The notes under the pieces were generated by a model that was given only the letters and a program-made list of their open reading frames with translations, did no database searches and was not told where the DNA came from. The position numbers and the translations under genes are program-made. A DNA stretch of 64,000 bases from Burkholderiaceae bacterium (lineage in GTDB: Bacteria > Pseudomonadota > Gammaproteobacteria > Burkholderiales > Burkholderiaceae_C): assembly GCA_019745555.1 (NCBI GenBank), contig JAIESX010000006.1, forward strand, positions 152,201-216,200. Direction: 5' to 3'. Numbering within the stretch: position 1 is the first letter of the stretch; every line of letters begins with the position of its first letter. This document shows, one piece after another, positions 17,444 through 27,801 of this stretch.

Positions 17444-19228
17444 ATGAGCTACACCGCCCCCCTCAAGGACATGCTGTTCAACATCAAGCACCTGGCGCGC
17501 ATCGACGAGATCGCCAAGCTGCCGGGCTTCGAGGACGCAGGCTACGACACGGCCCAGGCCGTGCTCGAGGAGGCGGCCAAGTTCAACGAACAGGTTGTCG
17601 CGCCCCTGAACTGGGACGGCGACCGCAATCCTTCGAGCTGGAAGGACGGCCAGGTCAGCACCACGCCCGGTTTCAAGAACGCCTTCCGCCAGTTCGGCGA
17701 AGGCGGCTGGCAGGGCCTGCAGCACCCGGCCGACTTCGGCGGCCAGGGCTTGCCCAAGACCATCGGCGCGGCCTGCATCGAGATGGTCAACAGCGCCAAC
17801 CTGAGCTTCGCGCTCTGCCCGTTGCTCACTGACGGCGCCATCGAAGCCCTGCTGACCGCGGGCAGTGATGAGCTCAAGGCCACCTACCTGGAAAAGCTGG
17901 TCAGCGGTGAGTGGACCGGCACCATGAACCTGACCGAGCCCCAGGCCGGTTCCGACCTGGCCCTGGTGCGCAGCCGCGCCGAGCCCCAGCCCGACGGGAC
18001 CTACAAGGTCTTCGGCACCAAGATCTTCATCACCTATGGCGAGCACGACATGGCGGACAACATCGTCCACCTCGTGCTGGCGCGCGTGACGGGTGCGCCC
18101 GAGGGCATCAAGGGCATCAGCCTCTTTGTCGTGCCCAAGTTCCTCGTCAACAAGGATGGCAGCCTGGGTGCGCGCAACGACGTGCACTGTGTGAGCATCG
18201 AGCACAAGCTGGGCATCAAGGCCAGTCCCACGGCCGTGCTGCAGTACGGCGACCACGGTGGCGCCGTGGGCTACCTCGTGGGCCAGGAAAACCGCGGCCT
18301 CGAGTACATGTTCATCATGATGAACGCCGCGCGCTACGCCGTGGGCATGCAGGGCATTGCCGTGGCCGAGCGTGCCTACCAGCAGGCCGTAGCCTATGCG
18401 CGCGATCGTGTGCAGAGCCGTCCCGTGGATGGCTCGCTCAAGACCAGCGCGCCCATCATCCACCACCCGGACGTGCGTCGCATGCTCATGACCATGCGCG
18501 CCTACACCGAAGGCTGCCGTGCCATGGCCTCCGTGGCCGCCGCGGCCTACGACGCCGCGCATCACCACCCCGACGCCGAGGCACGCAAGACGAACCAGGC
18601 CTTCTACGAATTCATGGTGCCGCTGGTCAAGGGCTACAGCACCGAGATGAGCCTCGAAGTCACGAGCCTGGGTGTGCAGGTGCACGGTGGCATGGGCTTC
18701 ATCGAGGAGACGGGTGCGGCCCAGCATTACCGTGACGCCAAGATCCTCACCATTTACGAAGGCACGACCGCCATCCAGGCCAACGACCTCGTGGGCCGCA
18801 AGACCCTGCGCGACGGCGGCCAGACCGCCAAGGCCATCGCCCAGCAGGTGGCCAACACCGTGGCCGAGCTCAAGAAGAACGGCAGCGCCGACGCGCTGGC
18901 TGTCGCCGCGCGCCTGGACGCCGCACGCCAGGCCTTCGTCGACGTGGTCGAGTTCATGGCCGCCGAGAAGGACCCCAATGCCGTCTACGCCGGCAGCGTG
19001 CCCTACCTCATGCTCGCAGGCAATCTGATGGCCGGCTGGCAGCTCGCGCGTGCCCTGCTCGTGGCCCAGGCCGAACTGGCACGCGGCGAGGACACCGCGT
19101 TCATGCAGAGCAAGATCGCCGTCGCGCGCTTCTATGCCGAGCACATGCTGAGCAAGGCCCCGGGGATGCGCGACAGCATCGTGGCTGGCGCTGCCAGCGT
19201 GACGGCCCTGCCGCTCGAAGCCTTCTGA
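17444..19228 (+). CDS. Acyl-CoA dehydrogenase (large, DmdC/FadE5-like class)
   Basis: FAD-dependent alpha,beta-dehydrogenation of an acyl-CoA, feeding electrons to ETF encoded just upstream. At 594 residues it belongs to the long class with an extra N-terminal helix region (MSYTAPLKDMLFNI) and a C-terminal extension domain, which includes the MMP-CoA dehydrogenase DmdC and related FadE proteins. Core motifs are GTMNLTEPQAGSDLALV, GTKIFITYGEHDM, HGGMGFIEETGAAQHYRDAKI and the IYEGTTAIQ segment with the likely catalytic base E439. Chain-length specificity cannot be deduced. It is separated from etfA by a terminator. Confidence 0.93.
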   Translation: MSYTAPLKDMLFNIKHLARIDEIAKLPGFEDAGYDTAQAVLEEAAKFNEQVVAPLNWDGDRNPSSWKDGQVSTTPGFKNAFRQFGEGGWQGLQHPADFGGQGLPKTIGAACIEMVNSANLSFALCPLLTDGAIEALLTAGSDELKATYLEKLVSGEWTGTMNLTEPQAGSDLALVRSRAEPQPDGTYKVFGTKIFITYGEHDMADNIVHLVLARVTGAPEGIKGISLFVVPKFLVNKDGSLGARNDVHCVSIEHKLGIKASPTAVLQYGDHGGAVGYLVGQENRGLEYMFIMMNAARYAVGMQGIAVAERAYQQAVAYARDRVQSRPVDGSLKTSAPIIHHPDVRRMLMTMRAYTEGCRAMASVAAAAYDAAHHHPDAEARKTNQAFYEFMVPLVKGYSTEMSLEVTSLGVQVHGGMGFIEETGAAQHYRDAKILTIYEGTTAIQANDLVGRKTLRDGGQTAKAIAQQVANTVAELKKNGSADALAVAARLDAARQAFVDVVEFMAAEKDPNAVYAGSVPYLMLAGNLMAGWQLARALLVAQAELARGEDTAFMQSKIAVARFYAEHMLSKAPGMRDSIVAGAASVTALPLEAF

Positions 19229-19249
19229 TTGCTATAAGAAAAAGAGCAG

Positions 19250-19288
19250 ACGGCTGTCGCGCGATGGACATCGGCGGCAGCCGTTTTT
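19250..19288 (+). terminator. Terminator after the acyl-CoA dehydrogenase gene
   Basis: An 11-bp stem with one G-U pair (19250-19260 with 19274-19284), a 13-base loop and then a run of five Ts to 19288. Confidence 0.75.
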
Positions 19289-19323
19289 GCTGAAAATGAT
19301 CTAGACCTCTTCCGGAGACATCT

Positions 19324-20292
19324 GTGTCCAAGCTCCCCGCCGTCCTGCAGAACCTGCCGCTGCCCGTCATCGGCTCGCCGCTCTTCATCATCAGCAACCC
19401 CAAGCTCGTTATCGCCCAGTGCATTGCGGGTGTGGTGGGTTCCATGCCCGCGCTCAATGCGCGCCCCGCTGCTCAGCTCGACGAGTGGCTGGCCGAGATC
19501 ACCGAGGCCCTGGCCGCGCACAACAAGGCCCATCCAGATCGTCCGGCCGCGCCCTTTGCGATCAACCAGATCGTGCACAAGTCTAATGACCGGCTCGAGC
19601 ACGACATGGCACTGTGCGTGAAGTACAAGGTGCCGGTCATCATCACCTCGCTGGGTGCGCGTGAAGAGATCAACCAGGCCGCCCACAGTTACGGCGGCGT
19701 GGTGCTGCACGACATCATCAACAACAAGTTCGCGCACAAGGCCATCGAGAAAGGGGCCGACGGCCTGATTGCCGTGGCGGCCGGCGCGGGCGGCCATGCG
19801 GGCGTGAAGAGCCCGTTTGCCCTGGTGCAGGAGATCCGCCAGTGGTTCGACGGCCCGCTGGCGCTCAGCGGCTCGATCAGCACCGGTGCCTCGGTGCTCG
19901 CGGCGCAGGCCATGGGCGCGGACTTCGCCTACATCGGCTCAGCTTTCATCGCCACCCACGAGGCACGCGCGGTCGAGGCCTATAAGCAGGCCATCGTCGA
20001 GGGCAGCTCGGACGATATCGTCTACAGCAATCTCTTCACCGGCGTGCACGGCAACTACCTGGCGCCCAGCATCCGTGCCGCCGGCCTGGACCCGGAGAAC
20101 CTGCCCGAGAGCGACCCCAGCAAGATGAACTTCGGCGGCGACGCCAAGAAGGCCTGGAAGGACATCTGGGGCTCGGGCCAGGGCATCGGCGCCATCACCC
20201 AGGTACAGGGCGCGGGCGACTACATCGAACAGCTCAAGCGCGAGTACCGCGCTGCGCGCGAGCGCCTGCTGGCCGTCTCGGCTGGTATCTGA
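19324..20292 (+). CDS. Nitronate monooxygenase-family FMN oxidoreductase
   Basis: A 322-residue TIM-barrel flavoprotein of the 2-nitropropane dioxygenase/nitronate monooxygenase family. FMN-site features are IGSPLFIISNPKLVIAQC at the N-terminus, AVAAGAGGHAGVKSPFAL and LSGSISTGASVLAAQAMGADFAYIGSAFIAT. Members either detoxify nitronates or act as NAD(P)H:quinone reductases, and this protein cannot be assigned to one. The start is GTG with GGAGA six bases upstream. It stands alone between the acyl-CoA dehydrogenase terminator and a convergent fragment gene. Confidence 0.88.
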   Translation: MSKLPAVLQNLPLPVIGSPLFIISNPKLVIAQCIAGVVGSMPALNARPAAQLDEWLAEITEALAAHNKAHPDRPAAPFAINQIVHKSNDRLEHDMALCVKYKVPVIITSLGAREEINQAAHSYGGVVLHDIINNKFAHKAIEKGADGLIAVAAGAGGHAGVKSPFALVQEIRQWFDGPLALSGSISTGASVLAAQAMGADFAYIGSAFIATHEARAVEAYKQAIVEGSSDDIVYSNLFTGVHGNYLAPSIRAAGLDPENLPESDPSKMNFGGDAKKAWKDIWGSGQGIGAITQVQGAGDYIEQLKREYRAARERLLAVSAGI

Positions 20293-20319
20293 GGCGCACT
20301 TTGCGCTTGCGCGCTACGT

Positions 20320-20973
20320 TCAGGCGTGGCGCAGGCTCAGCAGGGTATTGAAGGGGCTGAGCAGTTCCAGCCAGCGCGGCTGGTCCTGCAGCAGGGGGAG
20401 CAGCGCGCTGCTGCCGGCGAACCAGACCAGGCCCAGCACACAGGTGCAGAGCAGGGCCAGCAGCAGATTCTGCGGCAGGCGGACCAGGGCGGGGATGCGC
20501 CGCAGGCGCAGTGCCCAGACCCAGATAGAGGGTACCAGCGCCAGCACCGCCAACAGCAGCAGCGTCTGCCACAGCGGCGGCGTGCGCAGGGCAGTCAGCA
20601 GTGCCGGCAGCCCCTGTGCCGCCACCCCGATGTTCAGGTAGGCGTGGCCGGACAGCAGCAGCACCGTGTTGAGCGCCGCCAGCCAGAGCAGCAGGGTGAG
20701 CACGCCCTTGAGCAGCCAGGGCCAGTTCAGCAGGGTGAGCAGCAGGCCGAGCGCGGCCGTGGTCAACAGGGCTAAGCACAGCATGATCCAGATCAGGCTG
20801 CCCGTCTCCATCGGCAGGCGCGAGAGCTCGCGCCACAGCGGCACATTGCCCGCCAGCGCCAGCCAGAGACTGGCCAGCAGAATCAGAAGCGCGGGATGCC
20901 GGGCGTCGCGCTGGGCGGCCGGCGTGAGCATGGAATCGGCGAATTCGGTGATATGGAACAGGCGCAGACTCAT
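20320..20973 (-). pseudogene. N-terminal membrane domain of an EptA-like phosphoethanolamine transferase (truncated)
   Basis: A 217-residue, very hydrophobic protein with five predicted TM helices. The helix arrangement and the ending ..WFAGSSALLPLLQDQPRW then LELLSPFNTLLSLRHA match the N-terminal DUF1705 domain of EptA-type lipid A phosphoethanolamine transferases, where the corresponding text is SLSPSNSIVAS in E. coli. In full-length enzymes (about 540 residues) the catalytic periplasmic sulfatase-like domain follows at exactly this point. Here a stop codon comes instead, only 27 bp before the end of the convergent oxidoreductase gene, leaving no room for the missing domain. A 3' deletion remnant is the simplest reading; a stand-alone membrane protein is possible. 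Confidence 0.6.
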
Positions 20974-21047
20974 GGACCGTCATTCTGACCGATCAGCAGC
21001 CCATCATGTAACCGGTGGTAACCCTGCGTGACGTAGAGCCGCCAGAC

Positions 21048-22412
21048 TCAAGCCGGCCAGGTCGACCCATGTTCCGGCACCAGAGCCCGCCAGCCTAGGC
21101 CGTGTTCGATGCGCATGCGCAGTGCATCGGCGGCGCCGGCTTCGCCGTGGACCACGTAGACCTGGTCCGGTGCCGAGGGCAGGGTGCGCAGCCAGGCTTC
21201 GAGCTGATTGGCGTCGGCGTGGGCTGAGGCGGATTGGAGCTGCACGACCTCGGCGCTCACGCTCACGTCGCGGCCATGGATACGCACCGAGGGCGCGCCG
21301 CTGGAGAGGGTGGCGCCGCGCGTGCCCGGGGCCTGGTAGCCGGTGAGGATGATCATGTTGCGGTGGTTGCCGGCGTAGAGCGACAGGTGGTGCAGCACGC
21401 GCCCGCCCGTGGCCATGCCGCTGGCGGCCAGGATGACCATGGGGCCGTGGCGGCGTGCCAGGGCCTTGGACTCGTCGGGCGTGTTCACCATGGTGGCGCT
21501 GTGGGTCAGGGCGCGCACGGCACGCCCATCGAGCTTGTGTTCGTCGGGGAAATGCTCGAACAGGTTCGTGGTGTGGATGGCCATGGGGCTGTCGAGGAAG
21601 ACGGGCAGCTTGGCCGGGATCACGCCGCGCTGCTTGAGCACGTCGATGGCGTGCAGGATTTCCTGCGCACGACCGACGGCGAACACCGGCAGCACAGCCA
21701 CGCCGCCGCGCGCGGCCAGGCGCTGCAGCGCCGGGCCGAGTTCGGCCAGCACATCCTCTTCGGGATGCAGGCGGTCGCCGTAGGTGGATTCGACGAGCAC
21801 GGTGTCGGCCTGTGGTGCGGGCTCGGGCGCGCGCATGAGGAAGTCGTCGCTGCGACCGAGGTCACCCGAAAAGAGAATGCGCCGCCCGGCGATCTCCAGA
21901 AGCAGGCTGGCCGCGCCCAGGATGTGGCCGGCGCGGTGGAAGGTGGCGCGGCATTCGGGGATGGGCTCGAAGCTGCGGCCGAAGTCCACGGGCTTGATCA
22001 GGCTCAGGCAGTTCAGCGCATCCTGGCGCGTGTACAGCGGCAGGGCCGGCGCGTGCTTGGAGAAACCGTGCCGGTTGGCATAGGCTGCGTCTTCTTCCTG
22101 GATGTGGCCGCTGTCGGGCAGCAGGATCTTGCACAGGGCCTGTGTGCCCGGGGTGGCCCAGACCTTGCGGTGAAAGCCCTCGCGCGCCAGCAGGGGCAGG
22201 TAGCCGCTGTGGTCCAGGTGGGCGTGCGTCAGCAGCACGGCGTCGATCTGGTTGGGGGCGACGGGCAGCGGCGTCCAGTTGCGCAGGCGCAGCTGCTTGT
22301 AGCCCTGGAACAGACCGCAGTCGACCAGCAGGGTGTGGCGATCATGGCGCACGAGGTATTTGGAGCCGGTGACCGTGCCGGCCCCGCCGAGGAAGGTGAT
22401 GGAGACGCTCAT
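21048..22412 (-). CDS. MBL-fold/beta-CASP nuclease-like protein (RNA-specificity type)
   Basis: A 454-residue metallo-beta-lactamase fold protein with the beta-CASP insert and C-terminal RMMBL part of the CPSF73/Ysh1-like RNA-processing group. Motifs are FLGGAGTVTGSKYLV, THAHLDHSGYLPLLA (zinc motif 2), SGHIQEEDAAYANRHG, ILFSGDLGRSDDFLM (motif 4), ILAASGMATGGRVLHHL (motif A/B region) and the late ASAHADANQL and YVVHGEAGAADALR. RNA endo- or exonuclease activity is the family expectation, and the physiological RNA substrate is unknown. Confidence 0.9.
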   Translation of the reverse strand: MSVSITFLGGAGTVTGSKYLVRHDRHTLLVDCGLFQGYKQLRLRNWTPLPVAPNQIDAVLLTHAHLDHSGYLPLLAREGFHRKVWATPGTQALCKILLPDSGHIQEEDAAYANRHGFSKHAPALPLYTRQDALNCLSLIKPVDFGRSFEPIPECRATFHRAGHILGAASLLLEIAGRRILFSGDLGRSDDFLMRAPEPAPQADTVLVESTYGDRLHPEEDVLAELGPALQRLAARGGVAVLPVFAVGRAQEILHAIDVLKQRGVIPAKLPVFLDSPMAIHTTNLFEHFPDEHKLDGRAVRALTHSATMVNTPDESKALARRHGPMVILAASGMATGGRVLHHLSLYAGNHRNMIILTGYQAPGTRGATLSSGAPSVRIHGRDVSVSAEVVQLQSASAHADANQLEAWLRTLPSAPDQVYVVHGEAGAADALRMRIEHGLGWRALVPEHGSTWPA

Positions 22413-22454
22413 GGCCGCATGGTAACGAGACTCGGGGCCCGCCCCATGACACAG

Positions 22455-22496
22455 GTCAAAAAAGAAAAGCCGCGAGGCCTGTGGCTCTCGCGGCTT
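22455..22496 (-). terminator. Rho-independent terminator of the grpE-dnaK-dnaJ operon
   Basis: Read on the minus strand after dnaJ, a 10-bp perfect stem (arms 22487-22496 and 22467-22476, 10-base loop) is followed by a T-rich stretch (TTTCTTTTTT, 22457-22466). Confidence 0.85.
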
Positions 22497-22514
22497 GGGT
22501 GCGGCGTGGCTCGT

Positions 22515-23645
22515 TCAGCTGAAGAAGCTCTTGAGCCGGTCAGCCCAGCTGCCTTCACCGGGCGAGTGCTTGGCGCCGCCCTTGCGCAGGGACTCGTCGA
22601 GCTCGCGCAGCAGCTTGCGCTGGTGCTCGGTGAGCTTGACCGGCGTTTCCACCGTGATGTGGCAGTAGAGGTCGCCGGGGTAGCTGGAGCGCACGCCCTT
22701 GATGCCCTTGCCGCGCAGGCGGAACTGCTTGCCGGTCTGCGTGCCTTCGGGCAGGTCGATGGCGGCCTTGCCCTGCAGCGTGGGTACCTCGATCTCACCA
22801 CCCAGCGCCGCGGTGACGATGCTGATGGGCACGGCGCAATGCAGGTCATCGCCATCGCGCTCGAAGATGTCGTGCTTCTTGAGACGGATCTCGATGTAGA
22901 GATCGCCCGGCGGGCCGCCGTTGGTGCCCGGCTCGCCGTTGCCGGCGCTGCGGATGCGCATGCCGTCGTCGATGCCGGCGGGGATCTTCACTTCCAGCGT
23001 CTTCTGGCGCTTGATACGGCCCTGGCCCATGCAGGTGGTGCAGGGGTCGGGGATGATCTTGCCCGTGCCGTGGCAGTGCGGGCAGGTCTGTTGCACGCTG
23101 AAGAAGCCCTGGCGCATCTGCACCGAGCCTGCGCCGTGGCAGGTGCTGCAGGTCTTGGCCTGGGTGCCGGGCTTGGCGCCGCTGCCTTGGCAGGTGCCGC
23201 AGTTGTCCCAGCTGGGGATGCGGATCTGCGCGTCCTTGCCCTTGGCGGCCTCTTCCAGCGTGATCTCCATCGCGTAGGACAGATCGCTGCCGCGGTAGAC
23301 CTGGCGGCCGCCGCGGCCACGCTGCTGGCCGAACATGTCGCCGAAGATGTCGCCGAAGGCCTCGGCGAAACCGCCACCGAAGCCGTCGCCCGGGCCGCCG
23401 CGCATGTTCGGGTCCACGCCGGCGTGGCCGTACTGGTCGTACGCCGCCTTCTTCTGCGGGTCCGACAGCATCTCGTAGGCTTCCTTGGCCTCCTTGAACT
23501 TCTCCTCGGCCGTCTTGGCGCTGTCCCCCTGGTTGCGGTCCGGGTGGTACTTCATCGCCAGCTTGCGATACGCCTTCTTGATCTCCTCTTCGGAGGCGTT
23601 CTTGGGCACGCCCAGGACTTCGTAAAAATCTCGTTTGGTGGCCAT
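22515..23645 (-). CDS. dnaJ: Chaperone protein DnaJ
   Basis: Hsp40 co-chaperone stimulating DnaK ATPase. In the 376 residues the J-domain carries KYHPDRNQG (HPD motif). A Gly/Phe-rich linker ([24 protein letters not shown]) is followed by four zinc-binding repeats [24 protein letters not shown] and CTTCMGQG, then the C-terminal substrate-binding domains. It is last in the heat-shock operon, 93 bp after dnaK. Confidence 0.98.
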   Translation of the reverse strand: MATKRDFYEVLGVPKNASEEEIKKAYRKLAMKYHPDRNQGDSAKTAEEKFKEAKEAYEMLSDPQKKAAYDQYGHAGVDPNMRGGPGDGFGGGFAEAFGDIFGDMFGQQRGRGGRQVYRGSDLSYAMEITLEEAAKGKDAQIRIPSWDNCGTCQGSGAKPGTQAKTCSTCHGAGSVQMRQGFFSVQQTCPHCHGTGKIIPDPCTTCMGQGRIKRQKTLEVKIPAGIDDGMRIRSAGNGEPGTNGGPPGDLYIEIRLKKHDIFERDGDDLHCAVPISIVTAALGGEIEVPTLQGKAAIDLPEGTQTGKQFRLRGKGIKGVRSSYPGDLYCHITVETPVKLTEHQRKLLRELDESLRKGGAKHSPGEGSWADRLKSFFS

Positions 23646-23738
23646 GTTCGTTAGGTTCTAGAGCAGGAACGCCGCGTTGACCTTACCGCAGGGCAAGTGT
23701 CGAACGCGGCGGGTGAGGTCGGTGCCAGGCGTCCGACG

Positions 23739-25676
<1,938 letters not shown>

Positions 25677-25719
25677 GTTCTTACTCCTGAGATGCTTGGA
25701 AATTCGGATGTGCCGTACT

Positions 25720-25728
25720 TGTGGATAA
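25720..25728 (-). promoter_or_regulatory. Single consensus DnaA box in the grpE-dnaK gap
   Basis: The minus strand reads TTATCCACA, an exact match to the high-affinity DnaA box, between the grpE stop and the dnaK ATG. A CTTGAAA (25738-25744) resembling a sigma-32 -35 element lies just upstream, but no convincing -10 follows. No further boxes cluster here, so this is not an origin. A chance match is possible. Confidence 0.35.
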
Positions 25729-25747
25729 CTTTCCGGGTTTCAAGTCT

Positions 25748-26284
25748 TTATTTGGGGGCGGCCACGGTCACCAGGGCCGGGCGCAGCACGCGGTCGGCAA
25801 TGGTGTAGCCCTTCTGCAGCAGGCTGACGACCGTATTGGCTTCCTGGTCGGCCGGCACCATGCTGATGGCCTGGTGCTGGTGCGGGTCGAACCTGGCGCC
25901 GGGAGCCGGAGCGATGGCGATGACCTTGTTGCGTTCCAGCGCGGCGATGAGCTGGCGCAGCGTGGCTTCGGCACCCTCACGGATCTGTTCGGGGGTGGCG
26001 TCCTTGATCACCAGCCCGGCCTCCAGGCTGTCGCATACGGGCAGCAGGCTCTCGGCGAAGGACTCGACGGCGAACTTTCGGCTCTTGCTGATCTCATCTT
26101 CGGCACGGCGACGCGCGTTCTCGGCCTCGGCCTTGGCGCGCAGGTACTGGTCGGCCAGTTCGGCGCTCTTGGACTTGAGCTCGGCCAGTTCAGCCTGGAG
26201 CTGGGCCAGGGGATCGGAAGCTTGGCCTTCAGGGGCGGTGCCGGGGGCCTGTTCGGGCTGGGGGGTGGCTTGGGGTTCGGACAT
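25748..26284 (-). CDS. grpE: Nucleotide exchange factor GrpE
   Basis: Exchanges ADP for ATP on DnaK. The 178 residues contain a long N-terminal coiled coil ([37 protein letters not shown]) and a C-terminal beta domain with [16 protein letters not shown] and [23 protein letters not shown]. The ATG giving MSEPQAT is preferred. Reading further upstream would cross the sigma-32 promoter, which rules out the longer frame. Confidence 0.97.
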   Translation of the reverse strand: MSEPQATPQPEQAPGTAPEGQASDPLAQLQAELAELKSKSAELADQYLRAKAEAENARRRAEDEISKSRKFAVESFAESLLPVCDSLEAGLVIKDATPEQIREGAEATLRQLIAALERNKVIAIAPAPGARFDPHQHQAISMVPADQEANTVVSLLQKGYTIADRVLRPALVTVAAPK

Positions 26285-26314
26285 TTTTCTGGGGGAATGG
26301 AGAGTCAGCGGCCC

Positions 26315-26342
26315 AGATGGGGGCAGGACCGGCCGCTTCAAG
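26315..26342 (-). promoter_or_regulatory. Sigma-32 heat-shock promoter of grpE-dnaK-dnaJ
   Basis: On the minus strand -35 CTTGAAG (26342-26336) is separated by 13 bases from -10 CCCCATCT (26322-26315). This agrees with the RpoH consensus CTTGAAA-N13-CCCCATNT at all but one position. The expected start is about 22 bases before the grpE ATG. It explains the heat-shock control of all three chaperone genes. Confidence 0.88.
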
Positions 26343-26355
26343 AGGCTGATCGATA

Positions 26356-26379
26356 CCGGCCGCCATCGGTGGCGGCCGG
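26356..26379 (-). terminator. Hairpin after the FKBP gene
   Basis: A perfect 10-bp G+C-rich stem (CCGGCCGCCA, 26356-26365, with 26370-26379) on a TCGG loop lies directly after the isomerase stop. No T-run follows, so a weak or Rho-assisted terminator, or an insulating hairpin before the grpE promoter, is likely. Confidence 0.5.
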
Positions 26380-26387
26380 GCGGGGGA

Positions 26388-26747
26388 TCAGCCGGCCAGG
26401 GCCAGCAGTTCGACTTCGAACTTCAGCGTGGCATTGGGCGGGATCACGCCGCCAGCGCCACGGGCGCCATAGCCCAGGCTGGCGGGGATGATGAGCACGC
26501 GGGTGCCGCCGATCTTCATCCCGGCCACGCCCTCGTCCCAGCCGCGGATCACCATGCCGGCGCCGAGCGAAAACTGGAAGGGGTCGTTGCGGTCCTTGCT
26601 GGAGTCGAACTTGGCGCCCTGCACGCCGTCGTTCCAGAGCCAGCCGGTGTAGTGGACGGTCACGTCCTGGCCAGGTTTTGCTTCAGCGCCGGTGCCGGGC
26701 TTGGTGTCTTCGTATTGCAGACCGGAGGGGGTGGTGACGGTGGCCAT
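26388..26747 (-). CDS. FKBP-type peptidyl-prolyl cis-trans isomerase
   Basis: A 119-residue stand-alone FKBP domain, cytoplasmic because no signal peptide is present. Family blocks are [55 protein letters not shown] and [29 protein letters not shown]. It accelerates prolyl isomerisation in folding. It is transcribed towards the heat-shock operon, but a hairpin and the sigma-32 promoter separate them. AAGGA precedes the ATG. Confidence 0.95.
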   Translation of the reverse strand: MATVTTPSGLQYEDTKPGTGAEAKPGQDVTVHYTGWLWNDGVQGAKFDSSKDRNDPFQFSLGAGMVIRGWDEGVAGMKIGGTRVLIIPASLGYGARGAGGVIPPNATLKFEVELLALAG

Positions 26748-26840
26748 GGCATGGTCCTTCTTGCTACTGTTTTGATAGCTGGCGAGGCCGGTTGCGAAGA
26801 CCGGGCGTCAGCGGGCGAAGGACGGATTATGCCAGCGGGG

Positions 26841-27152
26841 TCAGCGCGCCTTGCGCGCCTGGCTGGCCACCCATTTGCTGGCAAAGGCGGGCAGTTCGCC
26901 CAGGCGGCGCGTCAGCTCGGTGCCGCTGCTGGTGAGCAGGTAGCCTTCGCTGCCGTGACTGAGCAGGCCGGCCTCGCGCAGTTCCTTGATACGGGTGTTC
27001 AGGGTGTTGGGAGTGATGCCGCCCACGCTGTCCTGCAGCAGGCGGAAGGTCTGGGCGTGGCCGTCGCGCAGGGCCCACAGCACGCGCATCGCGTAGCGTG
27101 ACTCCAGCAGAGCCAGCAACTGGCCGATGGCGGCATTTTCCTTGTAGCTCAT
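26841..27152 (-). CDS. HxlR-family winged-helix regulator
   Basis: A 103-residue DNA-binding protein. The pattern ..ALLESRYAMRVLWALRDGHAQTFRLLQDSVGGITPNTLNTRIKELREAGLLSHGSEGYLLTSSGTELTRRL.. is the HxlR winged helix-turn-helix, with the recognition helix around TPNTLNTRIKEL. No redox cysteine is present, so it is not of the disulfide-sensing kind. The target is unknown; the nearest genes are the FKBP isomerase and its own promoter. AGGAG lies 9 bases before the ATG. Confidence 0.85.
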   Translation of the reverse strand: MSYKENAAIGQLLALLESRYAMRVLWALRDGHAQTFRLLQDSVGGITPNTLNTRIKELREAGLLSHGSEGYLLTSSGTELTRRLGELPAFASKWVASQARKAR

Positions 27153-27235
27153 TCAGCAGCACTCCTTGGTGCGCCGCCTGCGGTGCGGCTGACGCGTCCT
27201 CCCCGGGCCGGCTCAACAGGTTCCGGCGAAGGCGG

Positions 27236-27264
27236 ACTATAGCGCAGATTCTTGACTGCTACAA
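27236..27264 (-). promoter_or_regulatory. Sigma-70-type promoter of the HxlR gene
   Basis: Minus-strand -35 TTGTAG (27264-27259), 17-base spacer, -10 TATAGT (27241-27236). It lies about 84 bases before the gene start, in a locally AT-richer stretch. Confidence 0.55.
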
Positions 27265-27336
27265 GATTAATAGCTGATAGACCCACCCGTATCTACCCTG
27301 ACGCCCGGTCACGGGTAGCGGGTGTGAAATAGTGCA

Positions 27337-27798
27337 TCAAATATAGATTTTTCTGAGCAGCTGAATCAGCGTCTTGCGCTCGGCGGGGCTGAGGCGTGAG
27401 GTGGCGGCGTCTTCCAGTTCGGAGGCCGTGACCTCGGCCTGCTTGACCAGCTTGCGCCCCGCGGGCGTGAGGTGCAGGCCCATGGCGCGGCCGTCGTGCG
27501 GGTGCGGCCGGCGGGTGATCAGTTCGCGCCGCTGCAGCTGGTTGATCATGCCGACGAGGTTGGGCGGCTGGATGTTGAGCGTGCTGCAGAGCTGGCGGGA
27601 GGTGATGCCCGGGTTGTGGGCGATCAGCGAGAGCACCGAGAACTCCACCGGCTTGAGCCCGTAGACCGCCATGTTGCGCAGGAAGGCGTCAACGATCACC
27701 AGCGTCGCGCGTCGCGCGTTGTAGCCGACCAGACCTTCGAGGTAGCTGGTGTCGACCTGTTCGACGGCGGTGTCGGGGGCTGGCTTGCGGGTGGCCAT
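27337..27798 (-). CDS. MarR-family regulator, probable repressor of the hydroxycinnamate operon
   Basis: A 153-residue MarR protein. The winged helix-turn-helix is at about 55-115 (FSVLSLIAHNPGITSRQLCSTLNIQPPNLVGMINQLQRRELITR, then the wing RRPHPHDGRAMGLHLTPAGRKLV), flanked by dimerisation helices. MarR proteins such as HcaR, CouR and FerC repress hydroxycinnamate genes and are released by the CoA-thioester. Because this gene is last in an operon with a hydroxycinnamoyl-CoA ligase, the same mechanism is inferred. It starts 3 bp after the acyl-CoA dehydrogenase stop. Its likely operator is the dyad at 34091-34109. Confidence 0.85.
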   Translation of the reverse strand: MATRKPAPDTAVEQVDTSYLEGLVGYNARRATLVIVDAFLRNMAVYGLKPVEFSVLSLIAHNPGITSRQLCSTLNIQPPNLVGMINQLQRRELITRRPHPHDGRAMGLHLTPAGRKLVKQAEVTASELEDAATSRLSPAERKTLIQLLRKIYI

Positions 27799-27801
27799 GG
27801 T

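Noticed and set aside
21009..21024. GTAACC direct repeat upstream of the phosphoethanolamine transferase fragment
   Set aside because: Two 6-bp copies only, with no positional relation to a promoter that I could support.
25720..25728. DnaA box as part of a replication origin
   Set aside because: Only a single box, no AT-rich unwinding region, no dnaA or dnaN nearby, and it lies in the grpE-dnaK gap.
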